Position numbers and translations under genes: made by a program. From positions 9,202,501 to 9,266,500 of the forward strand of contig NC_053045.1 in assembly GCF_003473485.1 (NCBI RefSeq): a stretch of DNA of 64,000 nt, read 5' to 3'. The stretch comes from Medicago truncatula (Eukaryota; Streptophyta; Magnoliopsida; Fabales; Fabaceae). Of the stretch, positions 49,560 to 60,569 are shown piece after piece (positions within the stretch are counted from its first letter, which is position 1; each line of letters opens with the position of its first letter). The notes under the pieces are model-generated. The model ran no database searches, was not told where the DNA came from, and saw only the letters and a list, made by a program, of their open reading frames with translations.

Positions 49560-50600
49560 ACAATTCATGGATTGCTAGCCATGTGTCACTAAGACTTGTT
49601 ACCTAACCAAGGTGACATTTGTAGTATCTTGGTACATCGAAATTCCTTCAAAGTAAATATTTTATTTGAAAATAGTATATTTTGTAAAAGGGTTTTTCTA
49701 TCGTGTGTAAATTTGCACATGTTAAGAAATTTAAAGTGGTAACTTTGACTTGGAACTGTGCATTTCATATTAAATATGTAACTTTTTAATAAATAAGTTT
49801 TGTTTTTCAATAAAAAATTACTACTTTTAGATGTCTTAACATGTGCAATGTTGCACATGTTAGACAAACCCTTTGTAAAAAAACAAGGAATATTGTTTTA
49901 TAAAGATGATAAAGTTGATTGTATAAGGAATATTTGTTATTATTAAAACAATAATTGTACAACAAATAGAATTAATCATCATATTTTAATACAATATTTT
50001 TTTTAATAGACGAAATGTCAATAATAATTAAAAACTCACGCATATGAGTGGAAGAGTCTAAATTTAAACTTCAACCACGACGTACAATTTAGTGAATTCG
50101 ATATTTTTATTGGTTGAATTAAGACATGTGTAAAAATAATGATCTATATTTTTAATAGTCAATATTTGGCACATGTTTCGGAAAGTGAGAGAAAAATAAG
50201 CACAATAATGAGATGTTGAATTGTAGTTAAAGACTTTCATAAAAAGTTCGTTTTGGAAAGTTCATGGTGTTAAACACTTAAAATGAAATAAAGAATCTTG
50301 TAAAAAACTTTTTACAATGAATGAGTTTCGAAACTCAAATGTTTTAAATAGAAGCAAAAATTGTAATGCAGAAACAAGAGTAAATAACAAGGACACACTT
50401 TCTTTCTCTGCACGTTTCTTCCCATAAACGCACACAACATACACCTCACTCGCTTTTCGATTGTACTCAAGTGATTAATGAACCATATTAAACAATGAAT
50501 TGATAAAAAAAAAACTTAAATTTAATTCTTGAGTGGAACAGTTTTTGATTAAATTATATTTATCTCACAAACGAATTATGTATCAAGAGAGTCTCACTCT
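49560..50600. other. Intergenic between divergent PME genes
   Basis: No gene. AT-rich upstream region of the minus-strand PME; an inverted word pair (GCACATGTTA / TAACATGTGCAA) occurs near 49715 and 49840, about 120 bp apart. Confidence 0.4.
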
Positions 50601-50603
50601 TGT

Positions 50604-50695
50604 GCCCTCGTGAGCTTCGCTCAATTGATATAAACAATACATAATATATGTAAGATTCAGGGTTCAAAGCCTGACCATCAAACAAAAACAAGAGT
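50604..50695 (+). mobile_element. SINE, family 1 (decayed)
   Basis: CCCTCGTGAGCTTCGCTCAA, then CAGGGTTCAAAGCCTGA, match the box A and box B regions of the 3117 family; A-rich tail. A short TCTTGTG word on both sides may be the target duplication. Confidence 0.65.
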
Positions 50696-51099
50696 TCCAT
50701 TCTTGTGGGAATTGGAATGTCAACACAGAAGAAAAACAGCGGCACACAACGGTTTGTAATAGCTTACTATCCAATTGATAACTGTGTACGGTTCCTTCTC
50801 TTCATGATAATTTTTCAACTATTCAATCACATTGAATACACAAACGTGTGAGTATCTTCTTATGTTCACATCATATATCTTGCATATATTTAATAGGCAT
50901 ATGTAACAACTATAAGAATAGGAATTTCTCTTTAAAAACATTGATGACTAATTACACATGAATGAAAGGTAAGCGGATAACAAACTGCGCCGCTAAACTT
51001 TTTTGGATGACAAAATCAATCTTTGTATACACAACATTCATGAACCTAAGAGACATGACATTTTTATGCATGAGCCTTTGAACTAGGGGTGCTCTAATT

Positions 51100-51506
51100 C
51101 AAACCGATCCAAAATAAAATTGAAAACTGATAAAAAAAAAAATCAAAAACCGCAAAAAATTGAATATTTTTTGATGCATTTGGATGTTGTTTTGTAAAAA
51201 TCGCTAGTATCGGAGCAGATTTCGGAACACTTTCTCAAAACCAAGCCAAACCAACTGAACTACAAATGTAAATATTAATACTTATTTATTCTTTTATTAG
51301 TATTATATATTGCATTATTATGTTGCTTGTTTGTTTCAATCTTATATATTGCACTAGTTTAATCTATATTATTATTACTTCATATGTTTAAAAAACAATT
51401 GATCATTTTCATAATGTAATTTTAATTTTTAAAAATATTTTGAATCAAACCTATTATTTTATCATGTTTATTGATATTAATAAAAATAGTTATATTCTTA
51501 AAAAAA

Positions 51507-51557
<51 letters not shown>

Positions 51558-51780
51558 TTTTGGAATCGATCCAAATTAGTCATTTTAATTTTTAAAACTA
51601 TTTTGCATCAAACCTATTATTTTATCGTGTTTATTGATATCAATAAAAAAATTATATTCTTCAAAAAAAGTAAATAAATAAATATATATTTTGCATTTCG
51701 GAACCGATCCAAATTAAACCGCATATATTTGAATCGGATCGGTTCGGTTTTTTTAGAATAGTCATCCAAAACCGCATGTA
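51100..51780. mobile_element. hAT-like remnant with CGGTTCGGTTT ends
   Basis: Left CAAACCGATCCAAAATA and right inverse-like GGATCGGTTCGGTTTTTTTA bracket AT-rich DNA. Inside, two copies of a roughly 95-bp segment (about 51417-51510 and 51579-51683; shared ATCAAACCTATTATTTTATC) flank an AT microsatellite. Confidence 0.45.
51509..51554. repeat. (AT)n microsatellite
   Basis: About 23 AT repeats between the two copies of a local duplication. Confidence 0.9.
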
Positions 51781-51789
51781 ATTTTTATT

Positions 51790-52480
51790 TTGGATTGAAT
51801 GACATTTTAGACTTCAAGCTAGAAAAGAGGAATTCAAGCCACTTGGACTTTCAATCGCAAAGGAACAATTCAAGGATAAAACAAAGTTATGTCTGCTTCG
51901 TCCAGTTCCTAAGCCACCTTGAGAAATTATTAGTACTGACTTTGTGTTTGGAATACCTTGGACTCGGCACAGAAGTATTCTGAAATGATAGTCGAAGACG
52001 AATTTTTAGAAAATGGCTCCCTTCATCCGATGTCAGAAGGTTACAATTGTTTTCTTGAGGATGAGCTAGAAAATCTTGACTCTAGGACGAGTCTCATCCA
52101 ACCTGAGGAGAATGATAGAGAATGATGAAGAATAATGTGGATGTCTCTAGAATACTAATGAATAATAAGGAAGCTACTATACACACTAAAATTATGCACT
52201 AGGGAAATCTTAATGTTTCTAGATCCTTCTAGTCATATGAACTAGAGCATCCATATCTCTAGATTTTTCTTTGTTTCTAGATATTTCTAGTTTGTAATGT
52301 AGAGCCTTCCTAGAGTTGTATAAACAAGGCTTACCACCAAGTGTTTACTCAATCATTGAAGAATTCAACTAATAATATCTTTCCTTGAGAACATTAGAGA
52401 GTTTCTTTATTTTCTCTTTCTTTCCTTTTATCCCTGAGCCACTATATATCAGATAAAATTTCTTAAAATTCATATTATTT
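51790..52480 (+). mobile_element. Ty3/gypsy 3' end plus LTR remnant
   Basis: A decayed coding tail reads ELENLDSRTSLIQPEENDRE before a stop, like the end of gypsy polyproteins after the chromodomain. A purine-rich GAGGAGAATGATAGAGAATG stretch and LTR-like sequence follow, with GTTGTATAAACAAGGC near 52316 as a possible TATA region. Reverse-complement sequence at the window end (about 63650-64000) shares CTTTGGACTCGGCAC, GACGAGTCTC-TCCAACC and AATGATGAAGAATAAT. No intact gene. Confidence 0.5.
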
Positions 52481-52787
52481 TTTTTCATTATTGAAAATGT
52501 TTGTAGAAAAATTTATTTTTACCTTCTTTGACTTGTGTCTTTAGGAGAAAAGCAATTAGCATGACTCATAAACAATTTATTCTTTTTATCCTATTAAATT
52601 TGTTTATTTATCCCAGAGGTATCTCCTGGCTTTACCCCTCGCGAATTTCCCACGGGTTCAAGTCCAAGGCAAAATATCCCTAGGAAATAGCAAGATTTTC
52701 TATAGTATTTTTTCTTTAATGTTATTCTTTTATTGTCATATTTGTATGGAAAATACAAGTGTAGATATGTTGTTTTTTGGTATTTAG
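52481..52787. other. Intergenic, no gene seen
   Basis: AT-rich DNA with a tRNA-like word near 52660 (GGGTTCAAGTCC), too weak to call. Confidence 0.3.
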
Positions 52788-52905
52788 GGGTTAATTTGGT
52801 GGTGAAGGCTTGAGATCTGAGTGTGTGTTTCTCTTTAGGTCTTAGGTTCGAGTTCTCTTATGTGTACAATTCATATGTTGGGTCAAATCATACATGTTTT
52901 TACTC
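52788..52905 (+). mobile_element. SINE, family 2 (decayed)
   Basis: Shares TTGGTGGTG..TTGAGATCTGAGTGTGTG and CTTAGGTTCGAGTTCTCTT layout with the intact family 2 SINE at 27561-27682. No clear target duplication. Confidence 0.5.
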
Positions 52906-53286
52906 TAATGGATTTCAGTTAATGGAGGATATGATTGGTCTTTCATATTAATTAGTCATTAAGCCAAACACAAAAGAAAAAAAACATATCATCTTATTTT
53001 CTAATCTCTTTCTTTCACTCTAAATGTTCTGTTCTTTTATATTAGCTCACAAATTTATTAATTTTCAACTTTTATATTTGAACACTCCTAAATTTTACAC
53101 CTCTATTAAACACTTTAATTTTTTCTTTGTCAAACCATCTTTTTATCTCTCTCTTCTTATCAAATCATTTAACACCTTATTTTTTTTCTCTCTACCTTCG
53201 CCTCCTATCACATCACCAACGTATTCCATATATCTCATTCTCTCTATCTTCTCTTTAATTTTTGAATATATATGAAAGAAATAACT

Positions 53287-53430
53287 CCAAAGGCTTGGTC
53301 TAGTGGTAAAAAGACAGGTCTTGAATCCGAGAGATCCCGGGTTCGAGCCCCGCTAGTGCCTTTGGAGGGAGGTAAATGTAAATACCTTTGTAAGTGCTCT
53401 TTGAGCCCGAAGGTCTTCCATGCCTTGGAA
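53287..53430 (+). mobile_element. tRNA-like SINE head, family 3
   Basis: Box A-like GGCTTGGTCTAGTGGT and box B-like GGGTTCGAGCCCC, bracketed by CAAAGGC and GCCTTTG, a 7-bp acceptor-like stem. Four extra bases before the 3' strand and no well-formed anticodon arm argue against a functional tRNA. A non-tRNA body (CTTTGTAAGTGCTCTTTGAG) follows, so a SINE is likelier. Confidence 0.6.
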
Positions 53431-53470
53431 AGAAATACCCTTGTACTTCAACAAAAATGTCAATATATGA

Positions 53471-53654
53471 CAAGAACAATGATAGGTAGACACCTTAATG
53501 TACCCCTTTGCACCACTCTGAAAAATTCAAGTTAATCAAATATATGGTTTATGTGACCACATCAAGAACAATGATAGGTAGACACCTTAATGTACCCCTT
53601 TGCACCACTCTGAAAAATTCAAGTTAATCAAATATATGGTTTATGTGACCACAT
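53471..53654. repeat. Perfect 92-bp tandem duplication
   Basis: 53471-53562 and 53563-53654 are identical, each starting CAAGAACAATGATAGG and ending GTGACCACAT. Identity over 92 bp implies a recent event. Confidence 0.95.
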
Positions 53655-53882
53655 TTTTTTAGTTGGTGACCACTACTACTTTTCCATAATTTATTTAGTT
53701 AACTAAGTAGAAAAATAGTGGTCACGCGCATTTTAGTACGTGACCACATTTTTCAGCTTCTAAATAGTGATCACGCAACTGAAAAAAATATGGTCACACA
53801 GATCATACATTTGATTAACTGAAAATTTTGAGAGTGATACAAAAGAATGTACACATTGAAGATGTCTACCGATCTTTATTCA
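53563..53882. mobile_element. Foldback / long-inverted-repeat element
   Basis: The 92-bp unit has a diverged inverted partner at 53789-53882 (TATGGTCACACAGATCATAC .. GATGTCTACCGATC). The loop holds further GTGACCAC / GTGGTCAC / GTGATCAC octamers in both orientations, so it is highly foldable. Coding content: none. Confidence 0.65.
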
Positions 53883-53899
53883 TATGACAACATGTGGTC

Positions 53900-54480
53900 A
53901 CTGAACTGGAGGCTAGTCTTGTCCGTAAATAATCGGTTTGCCATGAAGCATCATTCTTTATTTTTGTGACAACTTAAACTATTTAAACTGGGTTTGGACC
54001 CAAAACTTAAAGTCACGTACACCGCTACGCCTATTCTATGAAACAAGGAAACGATATCAAAGTACAAATATTAGTCAACATTCATTTTTCTGTAAAAAAA
54101 AAACTATGGAGCCTGAAAAAAATCCCTTAATCAGTTGTATTGATCATGGGTAAAGATATTTTCTTGTAGTATTTTTTGGTAGATATTAGGTTATTTACTT
54201 CTAAAAAAATAGGTATTGATACACAATTTGTTTGCCAAATATTAATAATTACCCTCACATTTTTCTGTTTTTTTTTTTCTTTTGAGGGTTTTGACCTAGT
54301 CTTCCCTTTCTTGTATATATATATTCTTTTCTTTCTTTTATAAAATTTTAGAGTTTAACGACATAGTACGGAGAATTTTCGAAATGCCAACTTAGTTGGG
54401 ATGTTGGTGTTTCCTCTGTCCTTACTCCCTACTTAGAAAAAAAATAATATTAATAATTACCTACTGGATAGGCAAAGATA
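53900..54480. other. Intergenic, no gene seen
   Basis: AT-rich DNA; nothing recognised. Confidence 0.4.
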
Positions 54481-54484
54481 TATA

Positions 54485-54762
54485 CAACCTCTGTTCTTTT
54501 TAATTGACACATTTTGACATTTTATTTTATACAAACCATTACAATTAACAATTGATATTACTTTTGATGCAATAAGCTATACTTTTATTATAATGACCTT
54601 ATTCATTTAATATCTCATTTCATATATTTCACTCTCCACAATAAATAACTAAAGATAATATTGGTAAAACAACATTTAATGTTGTATTGAACTTTGAAAA
54701 TGACAGTTAAATATGAACCAAATTTTTCTTCAAAATTGACACTTAAAAAGGAACAGAGGGAG
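54485..54762. mobile_element. Stowaway MITE upstream of the plus-strand PME
   Basis: 278 bp with ends CAACCTCTGTTCTTTTTAAT and (inverse) CTCCCTCTGTTCCTTTTTAA, flanked by TA. Same subfamily as 48257-48528, with shared interior words (GCAATAAGCTATACTTTTAT in one orientation or the other). Confidence 0.85.
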
Positions 54763-54764
54763 TA

Positions 54765-55368
54765 CGTAGTACTCAAATTTTAGTTAACTAATAATTTAGT
54801 TTTTCTCATTGAGCATTAGAATTCAGGAAACCTTTGGGAAACTTATCCAGTCGCCAATTGTTGGAATTTCAACCTATGTGCGTTGACAACAAAATCTAAT
54901 ACAACTAGCCCAAGCCTCCAAAATAAGAATATTATTATATTTAACGCGTTTTATTTGGCTGCTACAATATTTTGCCACTCTTTGTTCAAGTCAAATAACA
55001 TACATGGGCTAAAAGTCAAAAGCCATGCATAATCACTTATTTGTTAATTATCTAACAAATCACTTTCTATCAATTCCATTATAAAGAAATCACTTTCAAT
55101 CAATCATAATATTGCTAACAACTTCGATTTTTTTAAGATAAACACATATACATTGATAGTTTTTTTTTGGACTTATTAAGTTGTTGAATTTTTTTTAACA
55201 AGATTAAGATGTTGAAAGTTAATAAAACTAAAAAAACACTTATATTTAATTAATAATACTAAAGTAGACTATGTACTAAAAATCAAAACCAAAGAGCAAT
55301 AGTTGAATTTTGCCACCCGATAGCTACAATATATTCCTATAAATCCAACAATAGCCCTTTCTTTTCTC
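54765..55368. other. Upstream region of the plus-strand PME
   Basis: About 600 bp without reading frames of note, AT-rich; the presumed promoter region. Confidence 0.4.
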
Positions 55369-55376
55369 TATATAAA
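55369..55376 (+). promoter_or_regulatory. TATA box of the plus-strand PME
   Basis: CTCTATATAAAG context about 115 bp upstream of the ATG. Confidence 0.65.
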
Positions 55377-55491
55377 GACATAAAATTAGCCCATGAAACA
55401 CAATCCAATTCCATTTCAATATATCAAAAACATTCTTATCTCTTATACATCATTTTTATTTTACACAGCCTAGCCATTATTTTTATTAACC

Positions 55492-57830
55492 ATGATATCT
55501 TTTCGTTTGTTTGTAACACTTTTGGTTCCTTTTTTACTTGCCACTTTTGTTTCTTCTTATTCCATGAATGAAGTTAAACTTTGGTGTAACCAAACACCTA
55601 ATCCTCAACCTTGTGTGTATTTCTTGAGCAATAACCCTTCTTATAAACACAAACTCATCAAACAAAAAGTTGATTTCTTCAAACTTTCATTGGAACTTGT
55701 TCAAGAAAGAGCACTTAAAGGCCATGCAAAAACTCTTTCATTAGGCTCCAAATGTAGTAACTCACGTGAAAAATCAGCTTGGGCTGATTGTGTTGAGCTA
55801 TATGAACAAACCATCCTTAAGCTCAACAAAACCCTAAACCCTAAAACAAAGTGTTCTCAAGTTGATGCTCAAACATGGCTAAGCACTGCTCTCACCAACC
55901 TTGAGACATGTAAAGCTGGATTCTACGATCTTGGTGTTCAAGATTATATTCTTCCTCTCATGTCCAACAATGTTACTAAATTGCTAAGTAACACTTTGGC
56001 TCTTAACAAAGTTCAATATCAAGAACCTAGCTACAAAGATGGGTTCCCAACATGGGTTAGGCCAGGTGATAGAAAGCTATTACAAACTTCATCGCCTCGA
56101 CCTAACGTAGTAGTAGCAAAAGACGGGTCGGGGAAGTACACAACTGTTAGTGCAGCCGTGAATGCTATACCAAAGAATAACAAAGGTAGGTATGTTATAC
56201 ATGTGAAGGCTGGTGTCTATAATGAACAAGTTGAGATAAAGGCAAAGAATATTATGTTGGTTGGAGATGGTATTGGTAAAACTATAATTACTGGAAGCAA
56301 AAGCGTTGGAGGAGGAACCACAACATTCCGTTCTGCCACTGTTGGTAAGTAGTCACTGCTAAAAAAAATTATTTATTGATACAAGTTTGAGATAATATAT
56401 GAAATGTTGCTTATTATCAAGGTTGTCAAAATCCGGATTTAGCTTCTGGTCGAATGAGACTAGCAAAATCAAAAATAGTAACATCGTAATCAAAATCGAA
56501 AGATTTTACTCAACTACATTTGTATAATCGATATAGGCTAGTAAAATCGAAAATCGTAATATCGCAATTAAAACTGATTGATTTTACAAAACAAAAATAA
56601 TGTTAAATATATGTTTTAAATTGTTCATAGTCATAAATGACTCAAAGTTTAAAGTCTACAAAATACTTGTACATAAATGACTCAAAGCTTAGATGTCAAA
56701 TATTCTTTAGTAGTCATAATAATGTTAAACAACCTAGACAAAACTCGGTCTATTATGTATTTATAGAGTAGGGGCATGGGTATAATCCGGGTCGATTGAC
56801 GAATCGGGTCAAAATTGACCTATATCAAAAAAATTGCAAGAATCATTCAAAATCCTGCGATTTTGCTTTGATTTCAAGATTTTAATCCATTTGTTTAATG
56901 CAATTTTACTAGGATTTTTCCTGTTTTGGAATTCTGCAATGGATTTGAATCATTGTCGCAAAATCCAAAATCCTGAATTTTTGGATTTAAGTCGGAATTT
57001 CGACAACAATGCATATTATGTGTCTTTAATTGTTATATATGTGTGTATCTAGATTAAAACATTATCCTCTTAGTTTTTAACATTAATAGAATACACTCAA
57101 TGACTAGAAATCTAACGAATATATATTATGTCTTTTTGCAGCTGTTGTTGGAGATGGATTTATTGCTCAAGATATCACATTTAGGAACACTGCCGGTGGA
57201 AAGAACCATCAAGCTGTTGCATTGCGTTCCGGATCAGACTTGTCTGTATTTTATAGATGTAGTTTTGAAGGTTTTCAAGACACATTATATGTGCATTCAG
57301 ATAGACAATTCTACAAACAATGTAACATTTACGGTACAGTTGATTTCATCTTTGGTAACGCTGCTGCAGTGTTCCAAAATTGTAACATATTTCCAAGAAA
57401 CCCTCCAAACAAAGTTAACACAATCACTGCACAAGGTAGAACAGATCCTAACCAAAACACTGGCATTTCTATTCACAATTCTAGGGTCACCGCTGCTTCG
57501 GATTTGAAACCGGTCCAAAATTCTGTTAAGACTTATCTTGGAAGACCATGGAAGCAATATTCTAGGGCAGTTTTTATGAAGACTTCTCTTGATAGTTTGA
57601 TTCATCCATCTGGTTGGTTAGAATGGAGTGGTAATTTTGCATTAAGTACTTTATATTATGGAGAGTATATGAACACTGGTCTTGGTTCTTCCACAAGAAA
57701 CCGTGTCAAATGGCAAGGTTTTCATGTGATAACAAGTGCTTCTGAAGCATCAAAGTTTACCGTATCAAATTTCATTGCTGGAAATGCATGGTTACCTGCA
57801 ACCAAAGTGCCATTTACATCTACTCTTTAA
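55492..57830 (+). CDS. Pectin methylesterase with PMEI pro-region (2 exons, 513 aa)
   Basis: Wall pectin de-esterifying enzyme made as a pre-pro-protein. Exons 55492-56344 and 57142-57830, GT..AG, 1,542 nt in one frame. Signal peptide about residues 1-22. Full PMEI pro-region with Cys32/Cys41 and Cys100/Cys140 and [16 protein letters not shown]. The DRKLL processing motif (Arg194-Leu197) follows, where subtilases cut to release the mature enzyme, then [16 protein letters not shown] at the start of the catalytic domain. PME signatures: [13 protein letters not shown] (Gln308), QDTLY (Gln330, Asp331), TVDFIFG (Asp352), LGRPW (Arg419, Trp421). All catalytic residues are intact and the length is normal for this class. 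Its 797-bp intron contains a MITE-like element. It is divergent from the minus-strand PME about 6 kb away. Confidence 0.96.
56418..57012. mobile_element. MITE-like element in the PME intron
   Basis: Left AAGGTTGTCAAAATCCGGAT and, inverted at the right, CATTGTTGTCGAAATTCCGA, with many AAAATC / GATTTT words between. It fills most of the intron. No clear target duplication. Confidence 0.45.
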
Positions 57831-58237
57831 TTGAGTAGACCTAGTTACATTGATAATTTATTGATTTAATTGTTGATTGTTTGATTTGTTTCAATATTCA
57901 TTTTATTCTTTGATAATTGTTTAAGTAACATTACAACTTGAAGTTTATTGTGTATAATTTGTTGGTATCTTAATTTTTTTGTATTTGATTGTTTTGTGTT
58001 GTTAGATTGTAATAATAATCATAAAGATGTTGCTTTGCCTCATTGTAATAATTTTGTGTATTTTAATTTACTATATTAACACAAATGCTTGTCTAATTTA
58101 ATTCCAAATATGCAAGTTATAGTATTTATGGTTGACCTAAAAAACAATACACATGCGTTAAAAGAGGATTGTTTCAAACATTCATGTGTTTCTTGCGGTA
58201 ATATAGCAGTACTCAATTTGTTTGTTATTGTCAAATG
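57831..58237. other. 3' flank of the plus-strand PME
   Basis: AT-rich 3' untranslated and intergenic DNA; no gene. Confidence 0.45.
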
Positions 58238-58245
58238 CATTGCAA

Positions 58246-58931
58246 CAGAGGCGAAGCTCGCAAAAAATTTATGCAGGGTCAACTATAAAGATTTTTTTTT
58301 TTTTGAAAACAAACATATTTTTAAGAATAAAATATATTTTTAGTCACATAAATTATAATTTTTTTAGGTTTGTTCCTTAATAAAAATTATTCAATTTTTA
58401 TCTCAGTTTTTTAAAATTTTACAAAAACAAAGTGTTTTTAGTCTTGAATTTAATCTCTAACAAAAATTAAGGACTAAAATTAACAAATCTTAGAAAATTA
58501 ACATAAAAATCGCTATTTAGAAACGTTGGGCAAAATGTGTTTCGAGAACCCAATTTCATCAATAATTGCCTATTTAATAATAGATTAATAATGTCTTTTC
58601 AAATGTAAATAAATAGGTTATTCGTAAGAAACTCATTGTCCATTTAATTTGTCTATGAATATTGTCTTGATAATTTTTATTGTTGAAAAAGGCTTCTCTA
58701 TGGTTGTTATTGAGATCGGGAGTATCAAACCAATACAAATAAATCTATCAGTCTTGTGGTATTTTTTTTACTTTATTATTTATGTAAATTTTTGTGACGG
58801 AACTTATTTGGAGTAGCTCAATGTTTATTATTTGAGGTAGCCAGATATAAGTACATACCGACCACTTTAAGTATAATATTTTTTCTGGGGTAGCCAAGGC
58901 TACCCCTCCCATGTGAAGGGCTACGCCTCTG
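58246..58931. mobile_element. Non-autonomous hAT element
   Basis: 686 bp with terminal repeats CAGAGGCGAAGC and (inverse) CAGAGGCGTAGC, and a perfect 8-bp target duplication CATTGCAA (58238-58245 and 58932-58939). Interior is AT-rich without transposase. Confidence 0.85.
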
Positions 58932-59298
58932 CATTGCAAAGTTATTGGATTCGAAATGGAAACTTTGTAAGGATCGCACTCTAAAATCTTAAGTCTAAAC
59001 CACTCAAAAATGAAAAGATTGATAAAAAGAATTAAATTAGAGAACTTTAGAGAAGCGCATTTCAAATGATTGGTTTACACAGCTTGTTAGGATATTGACT
59101 TGTTTATCAAAACCACTGGTTTTTTTGTAAGATTTGGGGGCATTTTTTTTAAAAAAAATTCTCTTATGAAGTGTGGGGAATAAATTAAAAAATGATGGGG
59201 CATTTCAAATTCTACTAACAAAGATGGATGTGAGACAAATGATGGTATTAGAATACACAATTGAATATTCGGAAGCGTTACATGATCTCATTTTATGA

Positions 59299-60240
59299 TT
59301 TTTATTTTTATTTTTTTGACGAAAAGGTACTGATTCATTTCATTAAAATTTAAAGGATCAATACAATCAAGTATGTTAAAATAAAGAAGAGAACTAGCAT
59401 TATATACGGCCGTCTTTGCAAGTTCATGAGCAACCATATTAGCCTCTCTCCTAGAAAACTCGACATAAGAGTTGTTACAAATATTAGATAAATTTACTCT
59501 ACACCTAGCTAAGATGGAACCAAGCTCTGTGTCATCTCGAACCTGTGAGTTGAATGAGTCTACTACTCCTTTTGAATCTAAACAGAAGATAACTTTCTTG
59601 AACTCCAATTCTCTTACCCATTTCATAGCTGCTAGTAATCATGATGCTTCTCCTCTGTCAACTGACATAATCGGTTGCAGCCAAATAGTTTTAGCTCCTA
59701 TAAACATACCAAATTCATCTCTTAAACACATTCTAATACCCACTCTATTGTAGTGCTCAGAGAATGAAGCGTCAACATTACACTTTACGAAGTTATTGGA
59801 TGGTCATTGCCATTTCACCCTATCTGGATGAGTTTGTTGTCGTGACGAGGGCAGCTCCTCAATTTGACGTGCATTCCACCATTCTGTCAACTTGTAACTC
59901 CCTGTATGATAAATTTCTGCCATCCCCTCATTTTGATGGTCCCAAATTGATACATTTCTACTCTTCCACAAGCTCCAAATATTCATAGCAAAAATACATT
60001 TATCTTTCTTTGAAATTAAGTTCAATAAGTAGAAAATCATACCTTCAATATTACCATGTTGTAGCTGGGCCTGGTCTATGTAATTAATCAGATCCAACTT
60101 CACCCAAGTTTCTCTACTTTTGTTACACTGCATCAGAATATGTGTTGCTGTTTCCGGGACAACATTACACCATGGACAAATTGTTCCAATTTGAACACCC
60201 TTCTCACTATTATGTGTTGTTGTTTCTCTACTTTTCGTTT
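59299..60240 (-). pseudogene. LINE fragment: zinc-binding RT domain and RNase H
   Basis: Minus-strand remnant of a plant L1-type LINE or derived reading frame. A zinc-binding reverse-transcriptase segment (CPWCNVVPETATHILMQC, then IWSLWKSRN) is followed by an RNase H-like part (VDASFSEH, ..LDSKGVVDSF, SRREANMVAHELAK). It is broken by a stop in place of a residue after RGEAS (about 59640) and by frame changes. It ends in an A-rich tail at about 59299-59315. Only the C-terminal part is present, so it is 5'-truncated and inactive. Confidence 0.8.
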
Positions 60241-60569
60241 TATGAAATTTGAACAACAAAATCATCAGACACAACCAACATATTAATTTTTTGACTAAAA
60301 ATAAACAATATTCATTCATTCAAATTGATCTTACTCATGAACAAAATGAAAGATAGAGAAATAGAGAAACTCTCTAGTTTGCTCAAAGAAAGTTGTTATT
60401 GTTTGAATGCTTCAATGCTTTAATGCCAAATCATTTGGTGATGAGCCCTATTTACAGTGGCGTATCCAGGACCCTGAACTAAGGGGTGCAAATTTGTTGG
60501 TAAAATTTGCACTAAAAAAACATGAATTATTATTAATTTAGAAGGGAAAGGATACGCCAATATATATTA

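Noticed and set aside
52610-52690. tRNA or SINE head
   Set aside because: Only a box B-like word; no box A at the right distance, no tail, no duplication.
53287-53362. A functional tRNA gene
   Set aside because: Acceptor-like stem and box B are present, but there are extra bases before the 3' stem, one T-stem mismatch and no good anticodon arm; a SINE body follows.
57100-57605. Frames of 135 and 102 aa over PME exon 2
   Set aside because: Shadows of the PME catalytic exon.
60458-60559. About 100-bp hAT-like MITE (TGGCGTATCC / GGATACGCCA)
   Set aside because: Ends pair over 10 bp, but the right end lacks the CTG terminus and no duplication is visible.
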